Below, one piece after another: positions 53,039 through 63,028 of a stretch of DNA of 64,000 nt. Numbering within the stretch: position 1 is the first letter of the stretch; each line of letters begins with the position of its first letter. Location: positions 2,604,001 through 2,668,000 of the forward strand of contig OZ241323.1 of assembly GCA_965199685.1 (NCBI GenBank), written 5' to 3'. The notes under the pieces were generated by a model. That model saw nothing but the letters and a program-made list of their open reading frames with translations, was not told the DNA's origin and made no database searches. Source of the DNA: SP5GCR1 sp965199685. Its GTDB lineage: Bacteria; Pseudomonadota; Gammaproteobacteria; Poriferisulfidales; Oxydemutatoraceae. A program made the translations under genes and the position numbers.

Positions 53039-56000
53039 ATGCGAATAAACCTTACGAAATATACCCTTCTAGTATGTTTAGGATTGCTCATTGTGCAACC
53101 AGTATTCGCACAAGACACCCTTACCGAAGCCGCCTGTGCCGACAACGACATAGATAACGATGATGATGGGTTGATAGAGATATGTCATTTAGAAGATTTG
53201 GATGCGATCCGCCACGTTTTGGATGGCACTGGTTATCAGACAAGTAGTGGGGTAACTATAATCACTACAGGTTGCCCCACTACTCCCACTAATGGTTGCA
53301 ACGGCTATGAGTTGGTAAGAGATTTAGACTTTACAACAACACAAAGTTATGCATCAGGTGTAGTGAACAACAACTGGGTACTTAGCGATTCTGAATTTAC
53401 GGGTACTGCGAAACCAGGCTGGGATCCTATAGGCGGAACTTTCACAGCCACTTTTGAAGGCAACGGATTTAGCATTTCTAATTTGCATATCAATAGAAAT
53501 GGTGCTAATGATGTAGGCTTGTTTGCCCAAAATGCTAGTGTCAGCATCATTCGCAATCTTGGGCTACGAGAAATAACAGTACAAGGTAATGAAAATGTCG
53601 GTGGGCTAGTCGGTCGAAATAACGGTGGAAAGCTAATAAATGTTTATGTAGAGGGAGGCACGGTTAGCATCAGGGCAAGTAGCGTTGCAGGTCTTTTGGT
53701 CGGTAGAAATGAGCCAGGTGCTTTGATTATCAACAGTTATGCGCATGGCAGTGCCACCGTAGCAGGGCGTTGGGCAGGTAGTATTTGTGGTTTCAACTTT
53801 GGCACAATCAGAAATAGTTATGCGGCTGCTATGGTTACCGCATTAAGGGATGCTGGTGGTTTGGTGGGTGAGAATCATGGACCTGTTATCAATAGCTATT
53901 CAATGGGGTCGGCTCATATAACTGAGTCCGGACGAGATGACCGAGTTGTGGGAGGTCTTGTTGCTGGATTATTTGGTTCAGGTAGCGTTCGCAACAGTTA
54001 CTCAACTGCTATGGCGACAAGTGATGCTTCAAATAATCAACGAACTGGTGGTTTAGTTGGAAATAGAGGATCAATCAGCCTGGTTGTAGAAAATAGTTAT
54101 TGGAATAGTACGGTTAATGACGAGGTCACGACCCCTGCGAACCTTGACGGCACCCCTAAGACCGCTGATGAATTGCGAATGCCGATTGCACCAGGGTTCA
54201 TGCAGACTGGTGTTTATTACCAATGGAGTACCGACGATTGGGATTTCGGCAATACAATGAATTATCCTGCATTGCGCTACATCAAGGGCGATGATAGTGC
54301 CAATCCTGCTTGCGATATGGATTTGGGAACACCCCTGCCTGGTTGTGGTGCATTGCTGCCCAGACAATCCGGTCGAGATAACGGTTTGAGTATTTTATAT
54401 TTTGTATTGAACGACGAGCAACAGAATAATTCTAGAGTATTCCGCAACCAGCCTTTTTCATCCCTAGTGCGTGAATATAATATAAAAATTCCATATTTTA
54501 CGAAGTTCCAGCTAAGACCATACTCCATCAACAGTGCCGAGACAATTTCAATTTTTAGAATGGCAGATAGCCAGGAGACTGACTATTTTGACGGTAAAGT
54601 GAGCGGCGAACCAAGCATTGCTATTCCCATGCAAGCAAACACGAACGAAGTTCTGACTATTAGAGTAGGCAGTGTTGCTTATACTTTGAATATAGAGGTG
54701 GGTCCTGCGGCTAGAGTTAGGATTATGAACTTTGATAGTACTCCTGCGCCCAGTAGTACCGTTGATGAGGGTGCCAGTATTGAGCTTACAGCTACTATTG
54801 CCGACGGTAGCGGAAATTATGATTATTCGTTGCAACAGAACGGTGAACTAATTCTTGGAAGGCAAGGTGCAAATGCAACCGAAACTTTTAACGTTGTTGT
54901 ACCCCCCGACCTTACAAATACAACGCCAAGCATCGTCTATACGCTAACGGTTGACGATGGTTTTGATATGGTTTCCGCCGCAATTATGTTCATGGTAAAT
55001 AGAGTCGATAACGGCCGCCCACAACTGAAACTCATGAGCGTCCCCTTATTAAGGGTGATCTCTACTGCACCTGACCCAGACGGCGTCGGCACATTTACAT
55101 ATCTATGGCAAAGGCAAATCACAGAGAGTGATGGCTGGACAGATATTCCGAATGCTGATCTATCTACGTATTCAATCAATGCGACTAGTACAATCCAGTA
55201 TCGCGTAATAGTGAAACATACCGATGGACAAGAATATCTCATGAACTATGAACTAGGTCCGGTTGTTCTAGATGTGGACAGCGACGACGACGGTTTAATA
55301 GAGCTGTATTACTTAGAAAATCTGAATGCAATTCGTCATCAGTTGGATGGCACTGGTTATAAAGAGAGCGGCGCAGCGACTAAAATCACCACAGGTTGTC
55401 CCACTACTCCCACTATTGGTTGCAATGGCTATGAATTGATAAGCGATTTAGACTTCATGACAACCCAAAGTTATGTATCGGGTGCAGTGAATAACAACTG
55501 GGTGCTTAGCGATTCTGACTTTATGGGTACCATCAAACAAGGCTGGGCTCCTATAGGCGGAACTTTCAGCGGTATCTTAGAAGGCAACGGATATGATATT
55601 TCTAATTTGCAGATCAACAGAAGGAGTGCCCATGATATAGGCTTGTTTGCCAGCAATAATGGCACCATTCGAAATCTTGGGTTGTCAAAAATCAAAATAA
55701 GAGGCAATGACACTGTGGGCGGTTTAGTCGGTCGCAACCAAGGTAATCTAATGAATGTTTATGTGAACGAAGGCGATGTTGAAGGAGACAACGGTGTGAT
55801 AGGTCTTTTAATCGGCAGAAACAATGCCGGTGGATTAATTATCAACAGTTATGTGCATGGCACTGTTTCCTCATCAGATAGGTTTGTAGGAGGTATCGGT
55901 GGCGTAAACTCCGACAGAGTTATCAATAGCTATGCGATTGCTGATATTTCGGGAACAGGAAACTTAGGAGGGTTAATAGGTGATAATGTAGGGTCTATTA

Positions 56001-59000
56001 GAAATAGTTATGCGATGGGTTCTGTACATTTAACCGCAAATGCGAACAATGGAAGCGCAGGTGGCATTGTTAACGCATTATGGCAAACTAATAATGGTAT
56101 CAACCCAAGCATTACAAACAGCTATTCAACCGTTGCGGTGACATCTGATAACAATAATATACTAGGTGGTCTAATCGCCAGAAGGCTTACAACAGACCTA
56201 CCAGTAAACGATAGCTATTGGGATTTTCGTCAGAGCAATCAAATAACTTTTTCGGAAGGCGGCACCTCTCAAACTACTGTTGAATTGCAAACGCCGACTA
56301 ATGCAAATGTTGCAACGGGCATCTATGCGAATTGGAGTACTGTCGATTGGGATTTCGGTGATGAAAACAGTTATCCGGCACTGCGCTATGCCGAGGGTGA
56401 TGCCGACAATCCCGCCTGTGATATGAAACCGCAGACTCCATTGCCTAATTGTGGTGCCTTGCTAACCGCTCAGTCTGGTCGTGATACAGGCTTGAGCATT
56501 GTATTTTTCCAGATGCAGGGGGAAACTGAGCAACGCGATAACGCTATGGTATTTCGTGATCAGCCTTTTTCACCCTTGTTGTTTAACTACGATATAAAAA
56601 TTCCCTATACCGTTACTGGGATTCAATTAAGACCATACTCTTTCAGCAGTACTGCGACGATTTCAGTTGTCAAGGTAGGAGAAAGCACTGAGCGTTTTCG
56701 CGAAAAGGAGAGCGGCGATTTGAGTGATATTATCTCATTGCAAGCGGGTAGAAACGAAACGTTGGAGGTTATGGTAGATGGGTTGACGTATAATTTCAAT
56801 CTAGTCAGAGGATCACAAACTCCCGTTGAGGTTGTCTCCTTCAATACAATGCCCCCTAATGCTATCGTTAGAGAGGGTGAAGATATTACGCTTAGGGCCG
56901 TTTTTGGCAACGGTAGCGGGGATTATCATTATTGGCTTCAACAAGGAGATATGGTACTTGCTCAAGGACAAGCCACAGCTTTACCTACAACTTTTACTGT
57001 CTCTCTCTCCGATACCTTTGTAGAGGACAGGCAGGCGACGCAAAGTATTGTCTACACGATAACGGTTGAAGATGGCTTTGATATAACCTCTGCCACACTG
57101 ATGCTAACCGTTAACAAAACTGACAGTGGCGGACCACAACTGGAATTGACTGTCAGTCCTACTGTGTTAAGAATAAGCCCTATGATACCTGATCCGGATG
57201 GTGCAGGAACATTTACATACCAATGGCAAAGCCGAGATGCGGGTGATGATAGCTGGATGCATCTTTCCACTGTCAATGAATACACGGTGTCGGGCACTAC
57301 TGCTAGTACAATCCGCTATCGCGTAATCGTCGAGCATACCGACGGGCAAGGACAATTTCAAAGGTATACGACACGTCCATTTCCGATAGACGTGGACGTA
57401 GACAATAACGGCTTGATAGATATTTATTATTTGGAAGACTTGAATGTGCTACGCTATCAAGTCGACGGTAGTGGCTATAAAATAAATTCCGAGTCCGACA
57501 ATATCATTGCAGATAAAATCGCCTTAGGTTGTCGCGCCAATACCTGTGCTGGCTACGAGTTGTTAAGAGACCTGGATTTTGATGCAGACGATAGCTATGT
57601 AGATGCGACATCCAATAAAAGCGAGTGGACGGTGGGCGACCCCACGGACCCGATGGATACCGGCTGGTTGCCTGTAGCAACCTCCAGTACCTCGTTTGCC
57701 ACCCTATTCAACGGCAACAATAACAAGATTTCTAATTTACAGATAAACAGAGATACGGATGACGGTTCGTATATCGGGTTATTTGCGGTGCTGTCGTCGC
57801 AAGCGAGGATAGAGAATGTCGGCATATTGGATGTTGATATTGAAGGTAGAGGCTATGTAGGCAGCTTGGTTGCGCAAAACAAAGGTGCTATTGTCAATAG
57901 CTATGTATATAGGGGCGAAGTTATGGGGGCACAGCATAACTTAGGTGGACTAGTTGCGATTAACGATAGCGATAACTCTGCAACCGGCGTAATCGTCAAC
58001 AGCTATGCGGATGTGACGATAATGTCCACCAGTGCGCTATTGGTGGGTGGTTTGGTCGGCAACAACAAAGGCAAGATTAGAAATAGCTATGCGGCGGGTA
58101 ATGTCAGTGGTGCTTGTGATGTGGGCGGTTTGGTTGCCGAGAACAGCATAGGGAGTGAAATCATCAATGGTTATGCGTCGGGAGCGGTAAGCCGATCCGG
58201 GAGCTGTACGGGGGACAGCACACGAGAGCGTGCCGGTGGTTTAGTAGTCAATAACGCAGGATTAATAAGAAATAGTTATGTAAGTGGGCGTATTACTGGT
58301 GGCGGTGGAACTGTAGGTGGTTTGATTGCTGTTGAGACAAGCGGCACGGTTGTTGAGTTGAGCTATTGGGATAGCACGATTAATGATGGCATTACTGTCA
58401 ATACCGAAGCCAAGACTAGTATTGAATTGCAAACGCCGACTGCACCAGGGACAACATCAACCAACGTTTATTACCAATGGACTACTGCCGATTGGGATTT
58501 CGGCACCCCAATGCACTATCCAATACTAAGATATAACTCGCCGACGAGCGACGTTTCTACAGTATCGGTATGTGATGATGACCTTGATACTCCACTACCG
58601 CCGTGTGGTGGTTTATTGTTGGCCCAAGGAGACAAAGGATTGAGCAATCTACTATTCTTTACCAATAGTAGTCCTGTGACACTGAATAAACCTTTTTCTC
58701 TCTCAATATTATCCGGCTACACGATAGATTTAATCAATAAAACCATGCTTGAGTTATTGCCGTACGGGATCAATCCGCGAGGCGAGTTTATCTCAATCAC
58801 CCTAGTCGGAGATACAGCCAGCACCAACTATTTTATAGACAAGCACAGTGGTGAGCGAAGCCTGCCTATTACGCTCGCAGAGGGAGAGTCAGTTTTGACA
58901 GTCAGCGTCGGAACTGACTCTATTGATACTGACCTGGTCGCCTATAGCATCACCGTGAACAACACTGCAAGTCCTGTAAAAATAACCAGTATAAACGTTG

Positions 59001-62000
59001 TTCCTGACCCAGTGAATGAAGGACCTATTAGTTTAAGTGCAACGGTTGCAGGTGGCGACCCCAGTATTCATAGTTATCATTGGACTTCGGTTCCGGAAGA
59101 TTTTCTAGCCGGGCAAACTGGAACCAGTGCTACTTTAAGTTTCAATATACCTAATGACTTTGTGCCTAGTGGAGATGCCAGCCGGGATGTGATAATCAAA
59201 CTGACTGTCGGAGATGTTTTTTCACAAGATAGCGCAGTGACAACCGTGACCATCGTCAGAACCGATAACGGTGAACCGAGCTTTACCGAAACAGAGACTT
59301 CATCAACGATAAGCATTGAGGTAGTAGCAGGGAGCGACCCCGACGGCGACGGTACTATTGAGGGTTATACCTGGCAGAGGCGTGGTGCAGGTGATACTGA
59401 TTGGACGACGATTGACGGCGAGGCCTCGGCAATGTATAACATACCAATACTAGACAAAGGTGATACTCTCTATCGCGTACAAGTGGCATCTGTTGATGGA
59501 CAAGGAAACTCTTTTACTAGTGTGTTAGGACCCTATAGAAATAGAACCGATATAGATGACGATGACGACGGGTTGATAGATATCTACTACTTGGAAGATC
59601 TAAATGCGGTGCGCCATCAACCTGATGGCAGCGGTTATCAAGCGAGCAGTGGGGCAACTGAAATCACTGTGGGTTGCATGCCAGCCTGTATGGGTTATGA
59701 ACTACGTAGAGATTTGGATTTCACGATTGCCGAAAACTATGCAGATGCGATGACAAATAAAGAGGCATGGACGGTGGATGACTTTGACACCGCTGGTGAT
59801 ACGGGTTGGCAACCTATAGGGTCTGTTGCTGGCAATAGTTGCAGCAGTACAAATAGCAGATGTTTTAGTAGTACTTTTGAGGGCAACGGACACAGCATCT
59901 CCAATTTGCAGATCAACAGAGATGGTGTCGATGAAATAGGTATGTTTGCCGGCAATACCGGCACCATCCGCAATTTCGGTCTACGAGAAATAACAGTACA
60001 AGGCAATATCAGAGTTGGTGGGCTAGTCGGTCGCAACGAGGGTAATCTAATCAATACTTATGTTAACCAAGGCAATATTGAAGGAGAAAATAACACTATC
60101 GGTGGCTTAGTCGGCGTAAGCTTGTCGGGTGCATTAATTATCAACAGTTATGCGCGTGGCACTGTCACCTCAAAAATGCGTTTTGTTGGTGGTATCTGTG
60201 GTTTCAACTTTGGCAGAGTCATCAACAGCTATGCGGATGCTATGGTCACCGGAGCAGGGAATGCCGGTGGTTTGGTGGGTGAGAGTCATGGGTCTATTAT
60301 CAATAGTTATTCAATGGGGTCTGCTCATGTAACCGAAGTTAATGTACTACCCAACCAATCTGTGGGAGGTCTTGTTGCTGGATTATTCGGTGCAGGTAGC
60401 ATTCGCAACAGCTACTCGACTGCTGAGGCGACAAGTGCTGGTTCAGATAATCAGCGAACTGGTGGTTTAATCGGACGTAGAGGATCAACCAGCCTAGTTA
60501 TAGAAAATAGTTACTGGAATAGCACGGTTAACGACGAAGTCTCCGCCCCGACGCGCCTTTACGGCACACCTGCGACTACTGAAGAATTGCAAATGTCGAC
60601 TGCACAAGACTCAACGCCGACTGATGTTTATTACCAATGGACTACTGTTGATTGGGATTTCGGCGATTCAATGAGTTATCCAAAACTGCGGCATAACGAG
60701 ATAACTGGTGTAGATGCCTGTCGCAGCATGAATGAGACAGCACCGTTGCCTTTTTGTGGTAGTTTGTTGCCCGGTCAAGGAACTTCGCTACCCGAAGCAA
60801 ACACTCCACCGATGACTACGATTACACCATCGGTAGCTCAAATGTTACCACTCAATGGCATGACCGACATCATGGTTTCGGTTGAAGACACTGGTGATAC
60901 GGTCACATTGACAGCGATGTCATCAGCTCCAACTGTCGTATCGGTCTCCCCTGCAGAATTTACCAATATAACCGATAACACGGCTAGAACCTTCACACTA
61001 AACGCTCTGCAGGGCGGCATGGCGACAGTCACCTTCACTGCAACAGACAGCAGAGGATCAAGTGTTAGTACGGATTTGTCGGTACGCGTCAATACACCAC
61101 CGCAAGTGTTACCTATACCGACACCGTTTGTAGCAACAGTAGAAGAAGCATTTAGACTAGAAACCAGCAGATACTTTAGCGATGCCGACAACGATAACCT
61201 AACATATAGTATTACACCAAATAACTTAAGGGATAACTTAAGCACCACCGGCACATTGACATTCACACCTGCAATGGCAGACGCAAGTCAGACGACAGCC
61301 GGTTTCACGATAACCGTATCAGTAGACGATGGCAATGGTGGCACGGCACAGGCGACCTTCACATTATTGATAGATGCGCCACCAACGCCACCAAGTGGTG
61401 GTGTAAGCATACAACGCGATTCAGTGAATAGATGGCTACTGCGTTCGACTTCAACAATAATGGATGGCAACGGCATCGCTACAACCGACTATCAATGGTA
61501 TAGAGACAACATGCCGGTAGGAACCAACATTAGCACCTATCAAATAGATGACGACAATGGACGAAACGCAGGCACAACATATAGATTAGATGTAACAATT
61601 GTGGATAACATAGGACGATCGGCGACTCGATCCGGTACGATTACGATTACAAACGAAGCACCTGTTATTGACGGGCCGATTACCGTTTCACCATCCCCAG
61701 TGGATGAAGGGCAAGAAGTAACAATTACTATTCGTGTCAGGGATGCAAATAACGACCGCTTGACTTATAGTTGGAGCGTGACCAGTGGGCATAGCGGAAT
61801 AAATTTATCTGGGAACCCGGCTATATTAAGGATTCCAGCCAACTTAGTAGCTGCTGCATCCACTAGCGCAACGGTGAGCTGGGGAGTAGTGGTGAGCGAC
61901 GGGGCTGCTTCTGTAACAGGAGCGGTATCAGTAGTGGTGAATAAGGAAGATAATGGTCAAGCAACCGTAGGGTCACTCCGCAGAGCTAGTGATAACGAGA

Positions 62001-62347
62001 GAATATTAACCTTGACGGGTATAGTCTTAGCGAATGATCCGGATGGAGGTGGGATAAGCAATACTGTGGCATATCAATGGCAACGATGCTGGGGCAGTGT
62101 TGACGGAACTGATTGTTTGGTCTCGGCTAATTGGGTGAACATCCCCAGCGCAACCAGCGACTCCTATACGATTCCAACCATGTTATCAGGACATACGATA
62201 GCGGAAGGAGACCAGTTTCGCATTGGTGTAACTTATACGGACAGACAGGGATATACGGAGACCGTATATTCCAGTAGCCGAGGTGCTACTCGTAGCACTG
62301 AGATTAGAATACGTGCCAAAGTGTTTCTAGAAGGCCCCCTCCAGTAA
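53039..62347 (+). CDS. Giant secreted repeat protein 2 (GLUG and Ig-like repeats, 3102 aa)
   Basis: A paralogue of giant protein 1, colinear with it over the first roughly 2,600 residues. It has a nearly identical signal peptide ending VFAQ, and the four modules start at about residues 35, 745, 1451 and 2170, each opening with an Asp-rich loop followed by YYLEDLNAVR-like sequence and GLUG repeats. After one Ig-like domain (about 2585-2685) comes a cadherin-like domain (PPQVLPIPTPFVATVEEAFR, to about 2780), then PKD-like segments with YQWYRD and YSWSV, and the tail IRIRAKVFLEGPLQ, identical to protein 1. It lacks the large Ig array of protein 1. It is presumably secreted by Sec and then exposed or anchored on the surface by an unknown means. 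Function by family only: adhesion or matrix. Confidence 0.85.
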   Translation: MRINLTKYTLLVCLGLLIVQPVFAQDTLTEAACADNDIDNDDDGLIEICHLEDLDAIRHVLDGTGYQTSSGVTIITTGCPTTPTNGCNGYELVRDLDFTTTQSYASGVVNNNWVLSDSEFTGTAKPGWDPIGGTFTATFEGNGFSISNLHINRNGANDVGLFAQNASVSIIRNLGLREITVQGNENVGGLVGRNNGGKLINVYVEGGTVSIRASSVAGLLVGRNEPGALIINSYAHGSATVAGRWAGSICGFNFGTIRNSYAAAMVTALRDAGGLVGENHGPVINSYSMGSAHITESGRDDRVVGGLVAGLFGSGSVRNSYSTAMATSDASNNQRTGGLVGNRGSISLVVENSYWNSTVNDEVTTPANLDGTPKTADELRMPIAPGFMQTGVYYQWSTDDWDFGNTMNYPALRYIKGDDSANPACDMDLGTPLPGCGALLPRQSGRDNGLSILYFVLNDEQQNNSRVFRNQPFSSLVREYNIKIPYFTKFQLRPYSINSAETISIFRMADSQETDYFDGKVSGEPSIAIPMQANTNEVLTIRVGSVAYTLNIEVGPAARVRIMNFDSTPAPSSTVDEGASIELTATIADGSGNYDYSLQQNGELILGRQGANATETFNVVVPPDLTNTTPSIVYTLTVDDGFDMVSAAIMFMVNRVDNGRPQLKLMSVPLLRVISTAPDPDGVGTFTYLWQRQITESDGWTDIPNADLSTYSINATSTIQYRVIVKHTDGQEYLMNYELGPVVLDVDSDDDGLIELYYLENLNAIRHQLDGTGYKESGAATKITTGCPTTPTIGCNGYELISDLDFMTTQSYVSGAVNNNWVLSDSDFMGTIKQGWAPIGGTFSGILEGNGYDISNLQINRRSAHDIGLFASNNGTIRNLGLSKIKIRGNDTVGGLVGRNQGNLMNVYVNEGDVEGDNGVIGLLIGRNNAGGLIINSYVHGTVSSSDRFVGGIGGVNSDRVINSYAIADISGTGNLGGLIGDNVGSIRNSYAMGSVHLTANANNGSAGGIVNALWQTNNGINPSITNSYSTVAVTSDNNNILGGLIARRLTTDLPVNDSYWDFRQSNQITFSEGGTSQTTVELQTPTNANVATGIYANWSTVDWDFGDENSYPALRYAEGDADNPACDMKPQTPLPNCGALLTAQSGRDTGLSIVFFQMQGETEQRDNAMVFRDQPFSPLLFNYDIKIPYTVTGIQLRPYSFSSTATISVVKVGESTERFREKESGDLSDIISLQAGRNETLEVMVDGLTYNFNLVRGSQTPVEVVSFNTMPPNAIVREGEDITLRAVFGNGSGDYHYWLQQGDMVLAQGQATALPTTFTVSLSDTFVEDRQATQSIVYTITVEDGFDITSATLMLTVNKTDSGGPQLELTVSPTVLRISPMIPDPDGAGTFTYQWQSRDAGDDSWMHLSTVNEYTVSGTTASTIRYRVIVEHTDGQGQFQRYTTRPFPIDVDVDNNGLIDIYYLEDLNVLRYQVDGSGYKINSESDNIIADKIALGCRANTCAGYELLRDLDFDADDSYVDATSNKSEWTVGDPTDPMDTGWLPVATSSTSFATLFNGNNNKISNLQINRDTDDGSYIGLFAVLSSQARIENVGILDVDIEGRGYVGSLVAQNKGAIVNSYVYRGEVMGAQHNLGGLVAINDSDNSATGVIVNSYADVTIMSTSALLVGGLVGNNKGKIRNSYAAGNVSGACDVGGLVAENSIGSEIINGYASGAVSRSGSCTGDSTRERAGGLVVNNAGLIRNSYVSGRITGGGGTVGGLIAVETSGTVVELSYWDSTINDGITVNTEAKTSIELQTPTAPGTTSTNVYYQWTTADWDFGTPMHYPILRYNSPTSDVSTVSVCDDDLDTPLPPCGGLLLAQGDKGLSNLLFFTNSSPVTLNKPFSLSILSGYTIDLINKTMLELLPYGINPRGEFISITLVGDTASTNYFIDKHSGERSLPITLAEGESVLTVSVGTDSIDTDLVAYSITVNNTASPVKITSINVVPDPVNEGPISLSATVAGGDPSIHSYHWTSVPEDFLAGQTGTSATLSFNIPNDFVPSGDASRDVIIKLTVGDVFSQDSAVTTVTIVRTDNGEPSFTETETSSTISIEVVAGSDPDGDGTIEGYTWQRRGAGDTDWTTIDGEASAMYNIPILDKGDTLYRVQVASVDGQGNSFTSVLGPYRNRTDIDDDDDGLIDIYYLEDLNAVRHQPDGSGYQASSGATEITVGCMPACMGYELRRDLDFTIAENYADAMTNKEAWTVDDFDTAGDTGWQPIGSVAGNSCSSTNSRCFSSTFEGNGHSISNLQINRDGVDEIGMFAGNTGTIRNFGLREITVQGNIRVGGLVGRNEGNLINTYVNQGNIEGENNTIGGLVGVSLSGALIINSYARGTVTSKMRFVGGICGFNFGRVINSYADAMVTGAGNAGGLVGESHGSIINSYSMGSAHVTEVNVLPNQSVGGLVAGLFGAGSIRNSYSTAEATSAGSDNQRTGGLIGRRGSTSLVIENSYWNSTVNDEVSAPTRLYGTPATTEELQMSTAQDSTPTDVYYQWTTVDWDFGDSMSYPKLRHNEITGVDACRSMNETAPLPFCGSLLPGQGTSLPEANTPPMTTITPSVAQMLPLNGMTDIMVSVEDTGDTVTLTAMSSAPTVVSVSPAEFTNITDNTARTFTLNALQGGMATVTFTATDSRGSSVSTDLSVRVNTPPQVLPIPTPFVATVEEAFRLETSRYFSDADNDNLTYSITPNNLRDNLSTTGTLTFTPAMADASQTTAGFTITVSVDDGNGGTAQATFTLLIDAPPTPPSGGVSIQRDSVNRWLLRSTSTIMDGNGIATTDYQWYRDNMPVGTNISTYQIDDDNGRNAGTTYRLDVTIVDNIGRSATRSGTITITNEAPVIDGPITVSPSPVDEGQEVTITIRVRDANNDRLTYSWSVTSGHSGINLSGNPAILRIPANLVAAASTSATVSWGVVVSDGAASVTGAVSVVVNKEDNGQATVGSLRRASDNERILTLTGIVLANDPDGGGISNTVAYQWQRCWGSVDGTDCLVSANWVNIPSATSDSYTIPTMLSGHTIAEGDQFRIGVTYTDRQGYTETVYSSSRGATRSTEIRIRAKVFLEGPLQ

Positions 62348-62793
62348 CTCCGCCGATTGTTTTTGATATATGGGGCTGTTGAAAAAGTATTTCATCACCG
62401 AACGTAACCGCTTGCGCCATCAAATCTATGGTGACCAACCGTAGGGGAGGGCTAGCATGCCCTCCCTAAAGTACCGTTCTGCACAAACTATACCGCCACG
62501 CGCCACTAAATCATGGTTACCGTAAACGAAATGGATAGAATAGATTGCCTGTACGGACACAACGCGTTAGGGAGGGCATGTCGGGCTGTTGAAAAAGTAT
62601 TGCCATTGTGAAAACTCAACCGCCACGCGCCACTAAATTAATGATAACCACCTGTAGGGGAGGGCTAACATGCCCTCCCTAAAGTAACGTTCTGCACTAT
62701 TCCAACCGCTATGCGCCACTTGGTTTTGGTTCCCATGAATTGGGTGTGTACGATTTCGTTTGTGCAAGCGCGTCGCGTTTTGGGAGGGCATGT

Positions 62794-62934
62794 CGGGCTG
62801 TTGAAAAAGTGTCTGCATTATTACATTCCCCTCCTTTGGAGGGGTGGCAGGCGAAGCCTGACGGGGTGGTTGTGGTGGTTCTGCACTAGACAATTACCCC
62901 CTACGATGCATGACGGTACTTTTTCAACAGCCCC
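62794..62934. mobile_element. MITE-like element, copy 6
   Basis: The 141-bp element has ends CGGGCTGTTGAAAAAGTG and ACTTTTTCAACAGCCCC. Its left flank is GGGAGGGCATGT, the usual target half, but the right flank (GTATATC) is not, so the target duplication has been lost, probably by recombination between copies. The interior has the CCCCTCC/GGAGGGG and CAGGC/GCCTG stems and no hairpin cassette. Confidence 0.65.
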
Positions 62935-62962
62935 GTATATCAAAATCAATCAGCAGTTATAT

Positions 62963-63028
62963 TTTTTGTATAATAGTGTAATAATATGATACCTCTATTG
63001 TATTTTAATAGTTAGTGGTAAAAATTAA
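62963..63028 (+). promoter_or_regulatory. Conserved promoter and leader of giant gene 3
   Basis: TATAAT at 62969-62974 in the context TTTGTATAATAGTGTAATAA, then ATGATACCTC, TATTTTAAT and TTAGTGGTAAAAATTAA up to the ATG. It is nearly identical to the leader of giant gene 1, with one copy of the unit, in contrast to the tandem pair before gene 2. Confidence 0.6.

Larger units (their letters stand above)
62348..63028. repeat. Long nested MITE-like cluster between giant genes 2 and 3
   Basis: 681 bases without a gene. At least three termini point the same way (about 62373, 62582, 62794) and one closes the cluster (62918-62934). Two palindrome centres are empty (GGGAGGGC-TAGCAT-GCCCTCCC at 62445-62466 and GGGAGGGC-TAACAT-GCCCTCCC at 62658-62679). 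Two others are broken by the following element (GGGAGGGCATGT before 62582 and before 62794). The last 75 bases are the promoter/leader of giant gene 3. Short ORFs here are repeat translations. Confidence 0.75.
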
